A stretch of 64,000 nt of DNA, taken from an uncultured Clostridia bacterium (GTDB lineage Bacteria > Bacillota > Clostridia > TANB77 > CAG-508). Below the pieces are notes generated by a model. The model was given only the letters and a program-made list of their open reading frames with translations. It searched no databases and had not been told where the DNA came from. Shown here one piece after another: positions 27,482-36,074 of the stretch. Position 1 is the stretch's first letter. Each line of letters starts with the position of its first letter. The stretch covers positions 34,038 through 98,037 of the forward strand of contig CAKPCG010000002.1 in assembly GCA_934141475.1 (NCBI GenBank), written 5' to 3'. Position numbers and translations under genes: made by a program.

Positions 27482-29071
27482 ATGAATAGCATAAGAATTA
27501 TTAATATGAGGTCACTAGTAGATACAGGAACGATAGATTTAAAGCCAATAAATATGTTAGTTGGAAGTAATAGTTCTGGAAAGAGTACATTTTTGAGAGT
27601 GTTTCCATTATTAAAACAGTCTCTTTATAGAAGAATAAATGGTCCTATTTTTTGGGCTGGTGATGAAAAGGATTATGTTGACTTTGGGTCATATAAGGAA
27701 ACTATAAATAAGGGGATAAGTGAGAAGGAGAATTATATTGGACTTGAATTTTCGATTCCATATACACTTTATGAAATTGCTAGATATTCATATTCTAGTA
27801 GTAGAGTCAAAAATATGCCTAAAAAGGAAGCAAAAATAAAGATAGAGATAAGTAATAAAGGTAATATTGATATTATCTCAAAAATAGAATTAACATGTGA
27901 TGAAGATGAGTTAATTATAGATAATATAAAAAATAAAACATTCTTTAACAAAGAAGAAATAAAAATGAAAAATGATAGAAGAAAGAAGTATGAAGACGAA
28001 TATGAAAGATATATGAATGAAAGTAATTCTATATCATCAGTTTTATATGATGTATTTAATAGTAGCGAATTATATAAAAAAGTTTTAGATGAATTATTAA
28101 AAAATGAAGATAATGAATTAGAATCTGATGTGGAAAAAAATTATATATATAGAACAACATATTTTTATAGACAAAATTTTATATATAAATTAGCAATAGA
28201 ATATGTATCAAATAAAAGTTTTGATATAGAAAAATTTTTAGAAGAGCCAATATCTTCAGATAAACTTATAGATAAGGCTTTAAAAAATGATATAAATAAA
28301 TCTTTTTTTGATGATATAAAAAAAACGGAAACATTAAAATTAATATATTTTACAGGGGTTGGAAAATACTGTGCAGACTATATACAATCATATTTTACAA
28401 AAGTTAATTATATAAAACCTGTAAGGGCACATGCAGAGAGATATTATAGACTAAGAAACTTTTCAGTAGAAGATATTGACTCAGATGGGAAAAATCTACC
28501 AATATTCATAAATAGTTTAAACAGGAGAGACTTAGAAAAATATAATGAATGGTTATATGAAAATTTTGATTTTAAAGTAAATCCAAAACAAACAGATGGC
28601 CATGTTTTGATAAATATAGAAAAAGATAATGGACCAATAAACATATCAGATACAGGGTATGGCTATAGTCAATTATTACCGATAATAACTCAATTATGGG
28701 TAATACTAAACAATAAATTAAATAGCGTTAGAAACGAGGAAGTTCCAATAGTTTTTGCTGTAGAGCAACCAGAATTACATTTACATCCAGAATTACAAGC
28801 AAAACTTATAGATGCCGTTTGTAAAATTGCAAAAGAAGCAAAAAATGAAATACAATTTATTTTAGAAACACATTCTGAAACAATGATTAATAGATTAGGA
28901 AATTTGATTTACAAAAATAAAATATCAGAAGATGATGTAAATATTGTTATGTTTGAAAAAGAAAAAGAAGGTCAAAATACCTCAGTAAAAATAAGCAAAT
29001 TTAATAAAGATGGTTATTTAGAAAATTGGCCAATAGGGTTCTTTTCAGTAGATGATATAAAAGATGAGTAA
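27482..29071 (+). CDS. AAA/ABC-type ATPase with DUF3696-like C-terminus
   Basis: 529 residues. Walker A is LVGSNSSGKST (about 26-36), a signature-like region is SDTGYGYSQLLPII (about 387-400), Walker B is FAVEQPELHLHP (about 422-433), and a His switch is ETHSETMINR (about 464-473). The C-terminal 'LENWPIGFFSVDD' is characteristic of DUF3696 ATPases. Related ATPases act with a nuclease or Toprim partner in defence systems such as OLD, Gabija and PARIS. AAAGGAG precedes the ATG. It lies 27 bases before the next gene, as in an operon. Confidence 0.8.
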   Translation: MNSIRIINMRSLVDTGTIDLKPINMLVGSNSSGKSTFLRVFPLLKQSLYRRINGPIFWAGDEKDYVDFGSYKETINKGISEKENYIGLEFSIPYTLYEIARYSYSSSRVKNMPKKEAKIKIEISNKGNIDIISKIELTCDEDELIIDNIKNKTFFNKEEIKMKNDRRKKYEDEYERYMNESNSISSVLYDVFNSSELYKKVLDELLKNEDNELESDVEKNYIYRTTYFYRQNFIYKLAIEYVSNKSFDIEKFLEEPISSDKLIDKALKNDINKSFFDDIKKTETLKLIYFTGVGKYCADYIQSYFTKVNYIKPVRAHAERYYRLRNFSVEDIDSDGKNLPIFINSLNRRDLEKYNEWLYENFDFKVNPKQTDGHVLINIEKDNGPINISDTGYGYSQLLPIITQLWVILNNKLNSVRNEEVPIVFAVEQPELHLHPELQAKLIDAVCKIAKEAKNEIQFILETHSETMINRLGNLIYKNKISEDDVNIVMFEKEKEGQNTSVKISKFNKDGYLENWPIGFFSVDDIKDE

Positions 29072-29098
29072 AATAAAGATAAAGTAGGGTATGTAAAA

Positions 29099-30250
29099 AT
29101 GTTTATAGAAATAGATGAAGAAATTATGGAATTACTAGATGTGGAAAAATATTTAAATTTTTTTAATGAATTAGCACATAATATCACAAATGGAACAAAC
29201 TATGTTTTTATAACAAAAAGATTATTAGAAAAATTATATAAAAATCCTAAGATAGACAACAGTTCAAGGCAAATATATAAAAATATTTTTGATAACTCAG
29301 CTCAAGATTTAGTAATAAAAAGAAGTGTTAACAGAATAGCCAAAGTTGTAAATAATGGAAAAAATGAAATAGAAAAAAATGAATTTGAAATTGAAGACGA
29401 AAATGAAAAGAAGAAAGTAGAGGAAATAATAATTCCAATTGATATTGCTATAGATGTAAATTTATTTATAAAAGAATCCAATTTAATAGGAGAAAATCAT
29501 TCGGATTGCCAATTTTTACAAAATATAGGAGATGCATATAAAGCAAAAAAATCAATAAATGCAATTAATATTAAATTAAGAAATATCCAAGGTGGAGGAG
29601 CTACAATAAGTGATGAGTACAAAGTAAGAGCTAAAGAAAAAGAGATTTCGTTATTTATAGTTGATACAGATCAAAAATATATAGGATCTGCAAAAGGAAG
29701 TACTTTAAGAAAATTATTAAAAGAAGAAAGAGAAAACAAGTGCGAAGCTTGTGAAATATATGAACTTCCTGTACATGAAATAGAAAATATAATACCACTA
29801 AAAATGATAAAAAAATATTATGATGAAGCAAAAGGAGAGGAAGAAAGAAACGAGGTAATTGATTTTTTAGAATCTTTAGAAAAAAATGATTTTGAAAAGT
29901 CACCATTGGCTTTCTTCGATATGAAAAATGGAATTAGTATGAAAAAATGGATTGAAGAAGAATCTTATAAGCAATATTGGAAAAACGTATTAGATGACAT
30001 ACAATTTGAGTATTGCGAAGAGTATGAATATGATGAGAAAAAAGAGGCATATAATCCAAAGTACATTATTAATGGATTTGGAAGTAAGTTGTTAGATAAG
30101 ATAAACGAATTTTGGAGTGAAAATTATGACGGAATTGAATTTTTAAGAGAAAATGTAGATGAATATGTAAAGAGCACATGGGAAGATATTGGTGCTTTGG
30201 TGTATAGTTATGGATGTGCAAGACAGAGAGGAGTTGTAGGAGGAAGATAG
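29099..30250 (+). CDS. Partner of the DUF3696-type ATPase, possible Toprim-like protein
   Basis: 383 residues, unrecognised as a family. The centre reads IDIAIDVNLFIKES (about 122-135), then after about 55 residues EKEISLFIVDTDQKYIGS (about 181-198), and CEACEIYELPVHEIENIIP (about 216-234). The hydrophobic strand followed by DTD and a later E-x-E-N resembles the acidic pattern of Toprim/OLD or DUF4435 nucleases, a reading I hold loosely. Two Cys in CEAC might bind metal. Position directly after the ATPase suggests the effector half of a two-gene system of PARIS or OLD type. Confidence 0.5.
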   Translation: MFIEIDEEIMELLDVEKYLNFFNELAHNITNGTNYVFITKRLLEKLYKNPKIDNSSRQIYKNIFDNSAQDLVIKRSVNRIAKVVNNGKNEIEKNEFEIEDENEKKKVEEIIIPIDIAIDVNLFIKESNLIGENHSDCQFLQNIGDAYKAKKSINAINIKLRNIQGGGATISDEYKVRAKEKEISLFIVDTDQKYIGSAKGSTLRKLLKEERENKCEACEIYELPVHEIENIIPLKMIKKYYDEAKGEEERNEVIDFLESLEKNDFEKSPLAFFDMKNGISMKKWIEEESYKQYWKNVLDDIQFEYCEEYEYDEKKEAYNPKYIINGFGSKLLDKINEFWSENYDGIEFLRENVDEYVKSTWEDIGALVYSYGCARQRGVVGGR

Positions 30251-30349
30251 ATTTTTTTAATATGTTTGTTGGAGTTTTTTTAGGTGGAAAGTTGAATTAT
30301 TGAAAATAATGTAGAATGTATATAAGAATATATAGGAAAGAGAGGATGT

Positions 30350-31492
30350 ATGGAGGAAAATTTAGGAGAATTAATATTTGATATAATGGTTGAAGAATAT
30401 AATGATAAAATAGAAAAGAGCAAGAATATTGAAGATTATTTAAAAGAGAAAAACAAACAAGAATTAAGTTCATTATATTTTTTATATAGACATGCAGGAG
30501 CTGCTGAAAATATAGTAGAAGACGTTACACAACTTATGAAAACAAAAAAAGAAAATATAATAAAACAGATTGTAGTATTTTTAGATTCCAATATAGTAAG
30601 TATATTACAATTTATGAATAAAAGAAGAATGGAAGATATAAATACACTTGCAAATTATGACGAGTTTTATAAAATAGAAAAAAATCATAAAATGGATATA
30701 TCTTTAGATACAATAAAAATATTAAAACAGCTTGGTTTTATATTTTGTAAAAAAGTTGATGGTGGAATTGTAATACACATGCCTGATTTTATAAAAAATA
30801 AAATAAAGAATTTAAATAAAAAGGATTATTATTTGGATTATTATGATGAAATATTGTTATATAGTAAGGGAATGGCAGAAACGTATGGGGCTATAAATAT
30901 TCATAAGGCATATGAGATTATAAATAAAGATATACCGATAGAATTTGAAAAATATAGTAACATAATTAAATTTGTAAGTATATTAGAATTAGATACAATT
31001 TATTATTCTTTTAAATATATAACTATTTGTAATTTTAATTTAAGAGATGAAGAGTTAGAAAAATTAATGAATAGTAAAGCTGAAATAGTAAAATATAATA
31101 GAGAATTTTATGAGAACATTGCAAATAATAATTATATATTTAATTTGAAGGAATATAAAGAATTTAGAGAATTTTTGAAAGATGATTTTGAATTAGATAT
31201 TAATGAAGATGAATTATTACGTGGAGAGATAATTAACGATTATATAGATATAAGTCAGACAAATAAAGATGAGGCAAAGAAAATGCTAAATAATACAATA
31301 GATAGGTATTTTGAAGTTGACGATTTGGATAAGTTTGTGATTATTAGGTATATAGATAAAATTAAAAGTAGAATGCCTAAATGGATGTTAGGCGGAGCAG
31401 TTGAGAAGGAAAATTTGGATGGAAAAATAGGTAGGAATGATAGGTGTTTATGTGGAAGTGGAAAGAAGTTTAAGAATTGTTGTGGAAGGTAG
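30350..31492 (+). CDS. SEC-C motif protein, unknown function
   Basis: 380 residues with a C-terminal SEC-C zinc motif: GRNDRCLCGSGKKFKNCCG, with Cys-X-Cys and Cys-Cys ligands. The first 350 residues are helical and charged with no other motif I can name; residues about 30-110 look like a helical bundle. SEC-C tails occur on SecA and on many defence and phage-related proteins, where they bind zinc and mediate protein contacts. AGAGG lies before the ATG. It follows the ATPase and its partner by 99 bases and ends 16 bases before the tRNA fragment that marks the left edge of the integrated element. Confidence 0.7.
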   Translation: MEENLGELIFDIMVEEYNDKIEKSKNIEDYLKEKNKQELSSLYFLYRHAGAAENIVEDVTQLMKTKKENIIKQIVVFLDSNIVSILQFMNKRRMEDINTLANYDEFYKIEKNHKMDISLDTIKILKQLGFIFCKKVDGGIVIHMPDFIKNKIKNLNKKDYYLDYYDEILLYSKGMAETYGAINIHKAYEIINKDIPIEFEKYSNIIKFVSILELDTIYYSFKYITICNFNLRDEELEKLMNSKAEIVKYNREFYENIANNNYIFNLKEYKEFREFLKDDFELDINEDELLRGEIINDYIDISQTNKDEAKKMLNNTIDRYFEVDDLDKFVIIRYIDKIKSRMPKWMLGGAVEKENLDGKIGRNDRCLCGSGKKFKNCCGR

Positions 31493-31508
31493 AAAATGGT
31501 GGTGATAT

Positions 31509-31553
31509 CTCATAACCCGAAGGTCGTAAGTTCGAGTCTTACCCCCGCAACCA
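31509..31553 (+). other. 3' half of initiator tRNA-Met: attachment site (left)
   Basis: Starts in the anticodon loop (CTCATAACCC, anticodon CAT) and runs through the variable loop, T arm (GTAAG-TTCGAGT-CTTAC) and acceptor 3' strand to the encoded CCA. It matches the 3' half of bacterial tRNA-fMet. No 5' half lies upstream; the SEC-C gene stops 16 bases before. It is not a functional tRNA but the core left by an integrase that uses this tRNA gene. The matching copy is at 48458. Confidence 0.8.
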
Positions 31554-31564
31554 AAAATTTTATT

Positions 31565-31597
31565 AGAGTCGCAAGAGATTGTGGACTCTTATTTTTT
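31565..31597 (+). terminator. Terminator after the tRNA fragment
   Basis: AGAGTC.GCAA pairs with TTGTGGACTCT around a GAGA loop, then TTATTTTTT. Probably the original tRNA terminator. Confidence 0.6.
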
Positions 31598-31623
31598 GAT
31601 CATTTTATGTAACTTAAAATGAA

Positions 31624-31642
31624 TTGGGCACCATTTGGGCAC
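31624..31642. promoter_or_regulatory. Tandem TTGGGCAC motif: possible integrase arm site
   Basis: TTGGGCAC at 31624-31631 and TTGGGCAC at 31635-31642, inside the element near its left end. A similar pair (TTGGGCTC and TGGGCAC, 48321-48339) lies inside the right end. Confidence 0.4.
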
Positions 31643-31732
31643 AAATCTATATAAAAAGGTTTTTGGTAAACCTTGAATTTTCGATATTTATAAATATATT
31701 TGATTAAATTCTATTTGAAATAAAATGAAAAA

Positions 31733-31794
31733 GTTTCTGCTTAAATTATAAAATATTAAATTGTAAAATTAATTAAAAGTATTTAAGCAGAAAC
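31733..31794 (-). terminator. Integrase-gene terminator (minus strand)
   Basis: A perfect 14-bp inverted repeat (31733-31746 with 31781-31794) around a 34-base A/T-rich loop, followed on the minus strand by TTTTTCATTTT. Confidence 0.6.
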
Positions 31795-31884
31795 TATCAT
31801 GTCTTGATTTACTTCTTTATTATTATAATTTTTCATAGAATTTTTTTCCTTTCAATTTTTTGTATAAATTTATGTGATAAGCCT

Positions 31885-33072
31885 CTAATTGGCTTTAAAA
31901 TATTTTTTTGTATCTTCCCTATAAAGAAGATTATCAAGTTTATCTGATGCATCTCTGTCCATTCTCGCAAATGCATGTGCATAGATATTTAATGTTGTAG
32001 ATGTTTGAGCATGTCCTAATCTATTACTAACAGTTCTAACATCTAATCCTTGTGCAATAAGCAAAGTTGCATGTGTATGGCGTAAGCCATGAAATGTAAT
32101 ATGTGGCAAGTTTTTATCTTCTAGGAACTGCCTAAACCATTTTGTAATTGTATCTGGATGCATAGGAGAACCATCCCATTGTACAAATAATCGATTTGTA
32201 TTTTGCCATTTGTCTCCTAATTTTAATCTTTTTTCTGATTGTTTTCTTTTGTAATCTTTTAAAAGTTTAGTAATTGAATCAGGGATGCTAATAACCCTGT
32301 TTGATGTTTCAGTTTTAGGATCTTTTGTATAGATACCAATAGAAGAAACATATTGACTAGCCTGTCTTACAGTAATTGAAGAATTTTTTAAGTCTACATC
32401 TTGCCATTCTAATCCTAAAACTTCTCCACGTCTTAATCCTGTGAAAATTGTTAAAAGGATAATGACTCGAAACTTTAATTCTTCACTTTCCAATGCCTTA
32501 ATTAATGCAATTGTTTGTACATCATCATAGAAATTAATACTTGGCTTTTTAGCTTTAGGTGGTCTTACCCTTGATGCAGGATTGTATGGAATCATTTGCC
32601 AATATACTGCTTGTTGTAACATAGAATGTAATAATCTGTGATGTTCCAGTACAGTTTTTGAAGATAACTTATGTTTAATATTTTTTCTAATATATGTTGA
32701 TTCACTTAATTCTTGATATAAATACATTAATTGCATTGGTTGAATTTTGTCTAAATACATGTTGCCGAGATAGGGGAGAATCCTTGACCTTAACATACTT
32801 TTATATCTTTCATAAGTTTTAGGAGACAAATTTGGAATAGCATAATTGTTAATCCAAAAATCAGCATAATCTCTAAAACGCATCTTTTTTGCAGATAAGG
32901 CTTGTCCAGTTTCTATTTCAGATATAAATAATGCTAATTCTTTTCTAGCTTCATTTTTGTTTTTTGCTTGAACTGTCTTTTTATAGATAATTCTTTTACC
33001 TTCTCCTGTATAGCCACCAGAAACTCTTAATCTATAAGAATTCTCTCCACGCTTTTCTATATTTCCTACCAC
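31885..33072 (-). CDS. int: Tyrosine recombinase (integrase) of the 17-kb element
   Basis: 395 residues from GTG 33072, where AAAGGAGGTGA is 8 bases upstream; starts further out are not conserved. The N-terminal AP2-like arm-binding domain reads GNIEKRGENSYRLRVSGGYTGEGKR, followed by the SAM-like core-binding domain and the catalytic domain with TGLRRGEVLGLEW (Arg), HGLRHTHAT (His-X-X-Arg), LGHAQTSTTLNIYAHAF (His and nucleophile Tyr). This is the Tn916/phage integrase class that inserts at tRNA 3' ends. It reads toward the left tRNA fragment 330 bases away, the usual position beside an attachment site. All catalytic residues are present. Confidence 0.95.
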   Translation of the reverse strand: MVGNIEKRGENSYRLRVSGGYTGEGKRIIYKKTVQAKNKNEARKELALFISEIETGQALSAKKMRFRDYADFWINNYAIPNLSPKTYERYKSMLRSRILPYLGNMYLDKIQPMQLMYLYQELSESTYIRKNIKHKLSSKTVLEHHRLLHSMLQQAVYWQMIPYNPASRVRPPKAKKPSINFYDDVQTIALIKALESEELKFRVIILLTIFTGLRRGEVLGLEWQDVDLKNSSITVRQASQYVSSIGIYTKDPKTETSNRVISIPDSITKLLKDYKRKQSEKRLKLGDKWQNTNRLFVQWDGSPMHPDTITKWFRQFLEDKNLPHITFHGLRHTHATLLIAQGLDVRTVSNRLGHAQTSTTLNIYAHAFARMDRDASDKLDNLLYREDTKKYFKAN

Positions 33073-33112
33073 ACCTTCATCACCTCCTTTCATGTGGTAG
33101 GATAATTTTATA

Positions 33113-34132
33113 CTATCTTGAAATATAAACTTTAATATTAAAATTATCACTTGTATGTGACTCTAAATCAACTTTTAAACCTTGAAAGTTATTAATATAA
33201 TAGTTAGGATCATAAATAAAGCATAAAAAGTTCCTGCATTTTGGATGAGATTTATATCTACCAATGTCAACTAACAATTCATCTCCTATTTGCTTATCTT
33301 TTAGTCCATCTCTAGTCATTTTAACTTCGATTCCGATTTCATAATCTGGTATAAGAAAATCTAATCGTGAATTGGCACCAGCATGGTTAGGAACAGCTTC
33401 TTCTGCTCTAATGTCTTTAAAGAATGTAAGAAACAAAGCATGTAATAAATCTTGTACATCATATTCATCATTAATAGTAATTGTTGATCTAGAAGAATGT
33501 CTAATTAATAATTGTTGTGCTATTGAATGAAAGTTATTAAAAATATATTCTATTTTTGAAATAGCTTCGGCACTACTATGTGGATATATTTCTTGTTGAG
33601 AATATTTAAGTCTCGTTAATATTTCAAGAGATCTTGTATAAACATGATTTATAATTACTTTGCAATTAGACAAATCATGTCGTAAAGATAAAATTAATTT
33701 ATCTTGTTTTTGCTTTTCATAATATAAGTCAATTGGGGATAAATTTTCTGGTAAACTCATAGAACTTATATTTTGTTCCAAAGATTCCATTGCTGAAATG
33801 AGATTTGTAACAGAATCGGAGTATATGGAATCTTTACCTACTTCATAAGTTCTATATTTTATGAAGTCTCTAGTAATTTCCATATATTTTTCATCTATTC
33901 TTTTTTCATCGCATAGACCTATATTTTTACATAACTGAATAAATTTCTCCTTAATTTTAGGTTCATAATTGCCTTTTAACTCTTTTGACTGAAGTTTAAC
34001 CCAAAGCCAATCATATGGAAAATTTAATTTTTCAGTAATTACAAGCATTTTAGATAAGACTATTGGCAAGTTCTTTTTATATTCTTGTTCTAAATCTTTT
34101 ATACATTCATCTATTTCATCATAAATATTCAT
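33113..34132 (-). CDS. PD-(D/E)XK nuclease-like protein (DpnII/MboI-type), probable defence gene
   Basis: 339 residues. The N-terminal 200 are helical. The C-terminal third carries a restriction-endonuclease-like core: YDVQDLLHALFLTFF, then NSRLDFLIPDYEIGIEVKMTRDG, where Asp in RLDFLI and Glu-X-Lys in IEVK fit a PD-(D/E)XK site, followed by a strand in CRNFLCFIYDP. The arrangement matches the DpnII/MboI-like nuclease domain often found in abortive-infection proteins on mobile elements. AAAGGAG lies before the ATG. It sits between integrase and repressor, a common cargo slot. The target is unknown. Confidence 0.7.
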   Translation of the reverse strand: MNIYDEIDECIKDLEQEYKKNLPIVLSKMLVITEKLNFPYDWLWVKLQSKELKGNYEPKIKEKFIQLCKNIGLCDEKRIDEKYMEITRDFIKYRTYEVGKDSIYSDSVTNLISAMESLEQNISSMSLPENLSPIDLYYEKQKQDKLILSLRHDLSNCKVIINHVYTRSLEILTRLKYSQQEIYPHSSAEAISKIEYIFNNFHSIAQQLLIRHSSRSTITINDEYDVQDLLHALFLTFFKDIRAEEAVPNHAGANSRLDFLIPDYEIGIEVKMTRDGLKDKQIGDELLVDIGRYKSHPKCRNFLCFIYDPNYYINNFQGLKVDLESHTSDNFNIKVYISR

Positions 34133-34144
34133 AGTTAGTCTCCT

Positions 34145-35143
34145 TTATTTTTTACATTTATGCTTACTATCAGGCAAATAAAATTTATTGCACTCAAAAC
34201 AGTAATTTGGAATATTACCATTTTTTATATCCAAAAACAATTCATAATACATTAAAGAAAGTAAAGATTTATAAGAAATACTTTCTACAATTTCACCTGA
34301 ATCAGTTTTTACAAAACGTTTTCGAATACCACCAGTTCTATAAGAAATTTGTTCTAAAGTTTTTTCTAACAATCTATTATCACAAGATAAGTTATAAACC
34401 AAACGGTGCATTTCTGATAAATAATCTATATAACAAGATATAGGTTCAAAATATCCTGTTATTTTATATTCTTCTAATATTGAATTAAAACTATCTTTTC
34501 CAGGAAAGTCAACAGTTTTAAAATTTAAATCAAATTGAAATAAAGAAGGGTTATAATAATCTGTGTCAAATATTCCTAATTCAAATGGTTTAAAGATTGG
34601 AAAAGAAACATTAAACTTTTCATTTGTAGATTCATAAACTTCTCCAAAGAAACCATATTTACATGCAAAACTATAAATAGTTTTATAAAAAATTTCTCTA
34701 TCTGTTGCATAAGAATTAATATTTAAAAACTTTAAATATATTCTTGAATTTTTTTCTTTTTCATCCAATGGATTAAAGAATATAATTTTAGAATCTTTGT
34801 TAGGACCATAAACTTCTTTACCAGTAAAAGAAGAATATTTTATGGGATTTTTTATTTTTAACCATAATGGTTTTTGACTAGGTAATATATCAATATAATC
34901 TTCTAAAGTTTTAAAACTATATTCACTAACTAAAGAATTAGTTTTTCCAGTTAAATATCCAACAGGTACATTAAAAAAGTTAGATAATTTATTTAAAACT
35001 TCAAATCCCGGTGTGGAATTATTTGATTCGTAATTTGCGATGATTGATCTTTTTTCTCCAATAGCATTTGCTAATGCTTGTTGTGTAATACCTTTATTTT
35101 TTCTTAAAAGCTTTAATTTTTCACTAAAATTTGTATTCATCAT
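34145..35143 (-). CDS. XRE repressor with long C-terminal domain and Cys motif
   Basis: 332 residues from ATG 35143 (GGAG 5 bases upstream; the GTG six bases earlier overlaps that site). An N-terminal Cro/C1 helix-turn-helix (KLKLLRKNKGITQQALANAIG, then YESNNSTPGFEVL) is followed by 230 residues without a known domain and a terminal YCFECNKFYLPDSKHKCKK that could bind zinc. It diverges from the excisionase gene across a region with three palindromes, so it is the likely lysogeny-type repressor of the element. The long C-terminus, in place of a peptidase domain, suggests control by a partner or ligand rather than by RecA. Confidence 0.85.
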   Translation of the reverse strand: MMNTNFSEKLKLLRKNKGITQQALANAIGEKRSIIANYESNNSTPGFEVLNKLSNFFNVPVGYLTGKTNSLVSEYSFKTLEDYIDILPSQKPLWLKIKNPIKYSSFTGKEVYGPNKDSKIIFFNPLDEKEKNSRIYLKFLNINSYATDREIFYKTIYSFACKYGFFGEVYESTNEKFNVSFPIFKPFELGIFDTDYYNPSLFQFDLNFKTVDFPGKDSFNSILEEYKITGYFEPISCYIDYLSEMHRLVYNLSCDNRLLEKTLEQISYRTGGIRKRFVKTDSGEIVESISYKSLLSLMYYELFLDIKNGNIPNYCFECNKFYLPDSKHKCKK

Positions 35144-35230
35144 AAACACTCCAATATATTTTTATGAGAACATTATAAAACAATAATTTACATTTGTAAA
35201 TAATTAAAACAAAAATATTTTAAAAATGTA

Positions 35231-35298
35231 TTGACAAAAAACAAAAATATAAATAAAATGTTTTAAAACAAAACAGTAATGTTTTTGTTTTAAACAAA
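35231..35298 (+). promoter_or_regulatory. Excisionase promoter with palindromic operators
   Basis: TTGACA (35231-35236), a 17-base spacer and TAAAAT (35254-35259), followed by TGTTTTAAAACA (35259-35270, perfect palindrome touching the -10) and TTTGTTTTAAACAAA (35284-35298, palindrome about a central T). The half site TTTGTTTTAAA is shared. Likely operators of the divergent XRE repressor. Confidence 0.75.
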
Positions 35299-35319
35299 TT
35301 AGATAGGAGGTGATTAGGC

Positions 35320-35559
35320 ATGGATAATGAAAAATTAAATTCAAATACAAAAGAAAAAAGAGTTTTAGATTCAGTAGAAGCAGCACAATATTTGGGTATT
35401 TCATATTGGTTAATTCGTAAATTAGTTAGAGAAAAGAAAATACCATATTACAAAATTGAATCTAAAACACTATTTACAAAAGAAATTCTAGACAAATACA
35501 TTCAAGATAGTCTAGAAGAACCAAAGAAAAAAGTAAAATATAGTTTTGATGATTTTTAA
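35320..35559 (+). CDS. xis: Excisionase-family DNA-binding protein
   Basis: 79 residues with a MerR-like/HTH_17 winged helix: LDSVEAAQYLGISYWLIRKLVREKKIPYYKI, then FTKEILDKYIQDSL. Proteins of this type direct excision by tyrosine integrases or help to set element gene expression. AGGAGGTGAT lies before the ATG. It is the first gene of the rightward operon under the repressor-controlled promoter at 35231. Confidence 0.88.
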   Translation: MDNEKLNSNTKEKRVLDSVEAAQYLGISYWLIRKLVREKKIPYYKIESKTLFTKEILDKYIQDSLEEPKKKVKYSFDDF

Positions 35560-35597
35560 AATTAAAAAATATTTTACTAAAAAGGTGTTGATTACTG

Positions 35598-36074
35598 ATG
35601 AAAGGGGGAAAGAGATATTGGTTTAAGTTGTACAATAATTTTTTTGACAACGAAAAAATCAAGCAAATCAAAAGAAAAAAAGATGGAGATAGGCTTATTG
35701 TAATTTTTATAAATTGTTTAGTAATAGCAGCAAATTGTGAATCTGGAGGATATTTAAAAATAAGTGAAAATAAGTTTTTTACCATAGAAACATTAGCACA
35801 TCATATGGGTAGAAATTAGAAAAGTATCAAGAATGCATTAGATATTTTCCAGGAATATAGCATGATAGTACAAGATGAATATGGCTATAAAATTAAAAAT
35901 TGGAATAACTATCAAAACTTACAGGAGAAAGGGATAAAGGATAAAAAAGAATCTACAAAAATAGGAAAAAATGTGGATACAGAAAGAGAAAAAGAATTAA
36001 AAAAAGAAATAGAAACAGAAGGAGGTGAATTTTATGCAAAACAGAGTTATGGAAAAATCAAAGATTTTATATAG
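35598..36074 (+). pseudogene. Phage replisome organizer N-terminal domain, interrupted by TAG
   Basis: The frame from 35598 reads like the N-terminal winged-helix domain of phage replisome organizers (RYWFKLYNNFFDNEKIKQIKR, then ETLAHHMGRN). An in-frame TAG occurs at 35817-35819, after which the same frame continues KSIKNALDIFQEYSMIVQDEYGYKIKNWNNYQN, the expected rest of the domain, to a TAA at 36072. The stop is a point substitution, not a shift. Without readthrough, origin recognition by this protein would be lost. The 3' end overlaps the DnaC-like gene, as in intact elements. GGTGTTG near the start is a modest ribosome site. Confidence 0.8.

Noticed and set aside
31509..31553. Functional tRNA gene
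   Set aside because: Only the 3' half is present; the 5' acceptor strand, D arm and anticodon-stem 5' side are missing.
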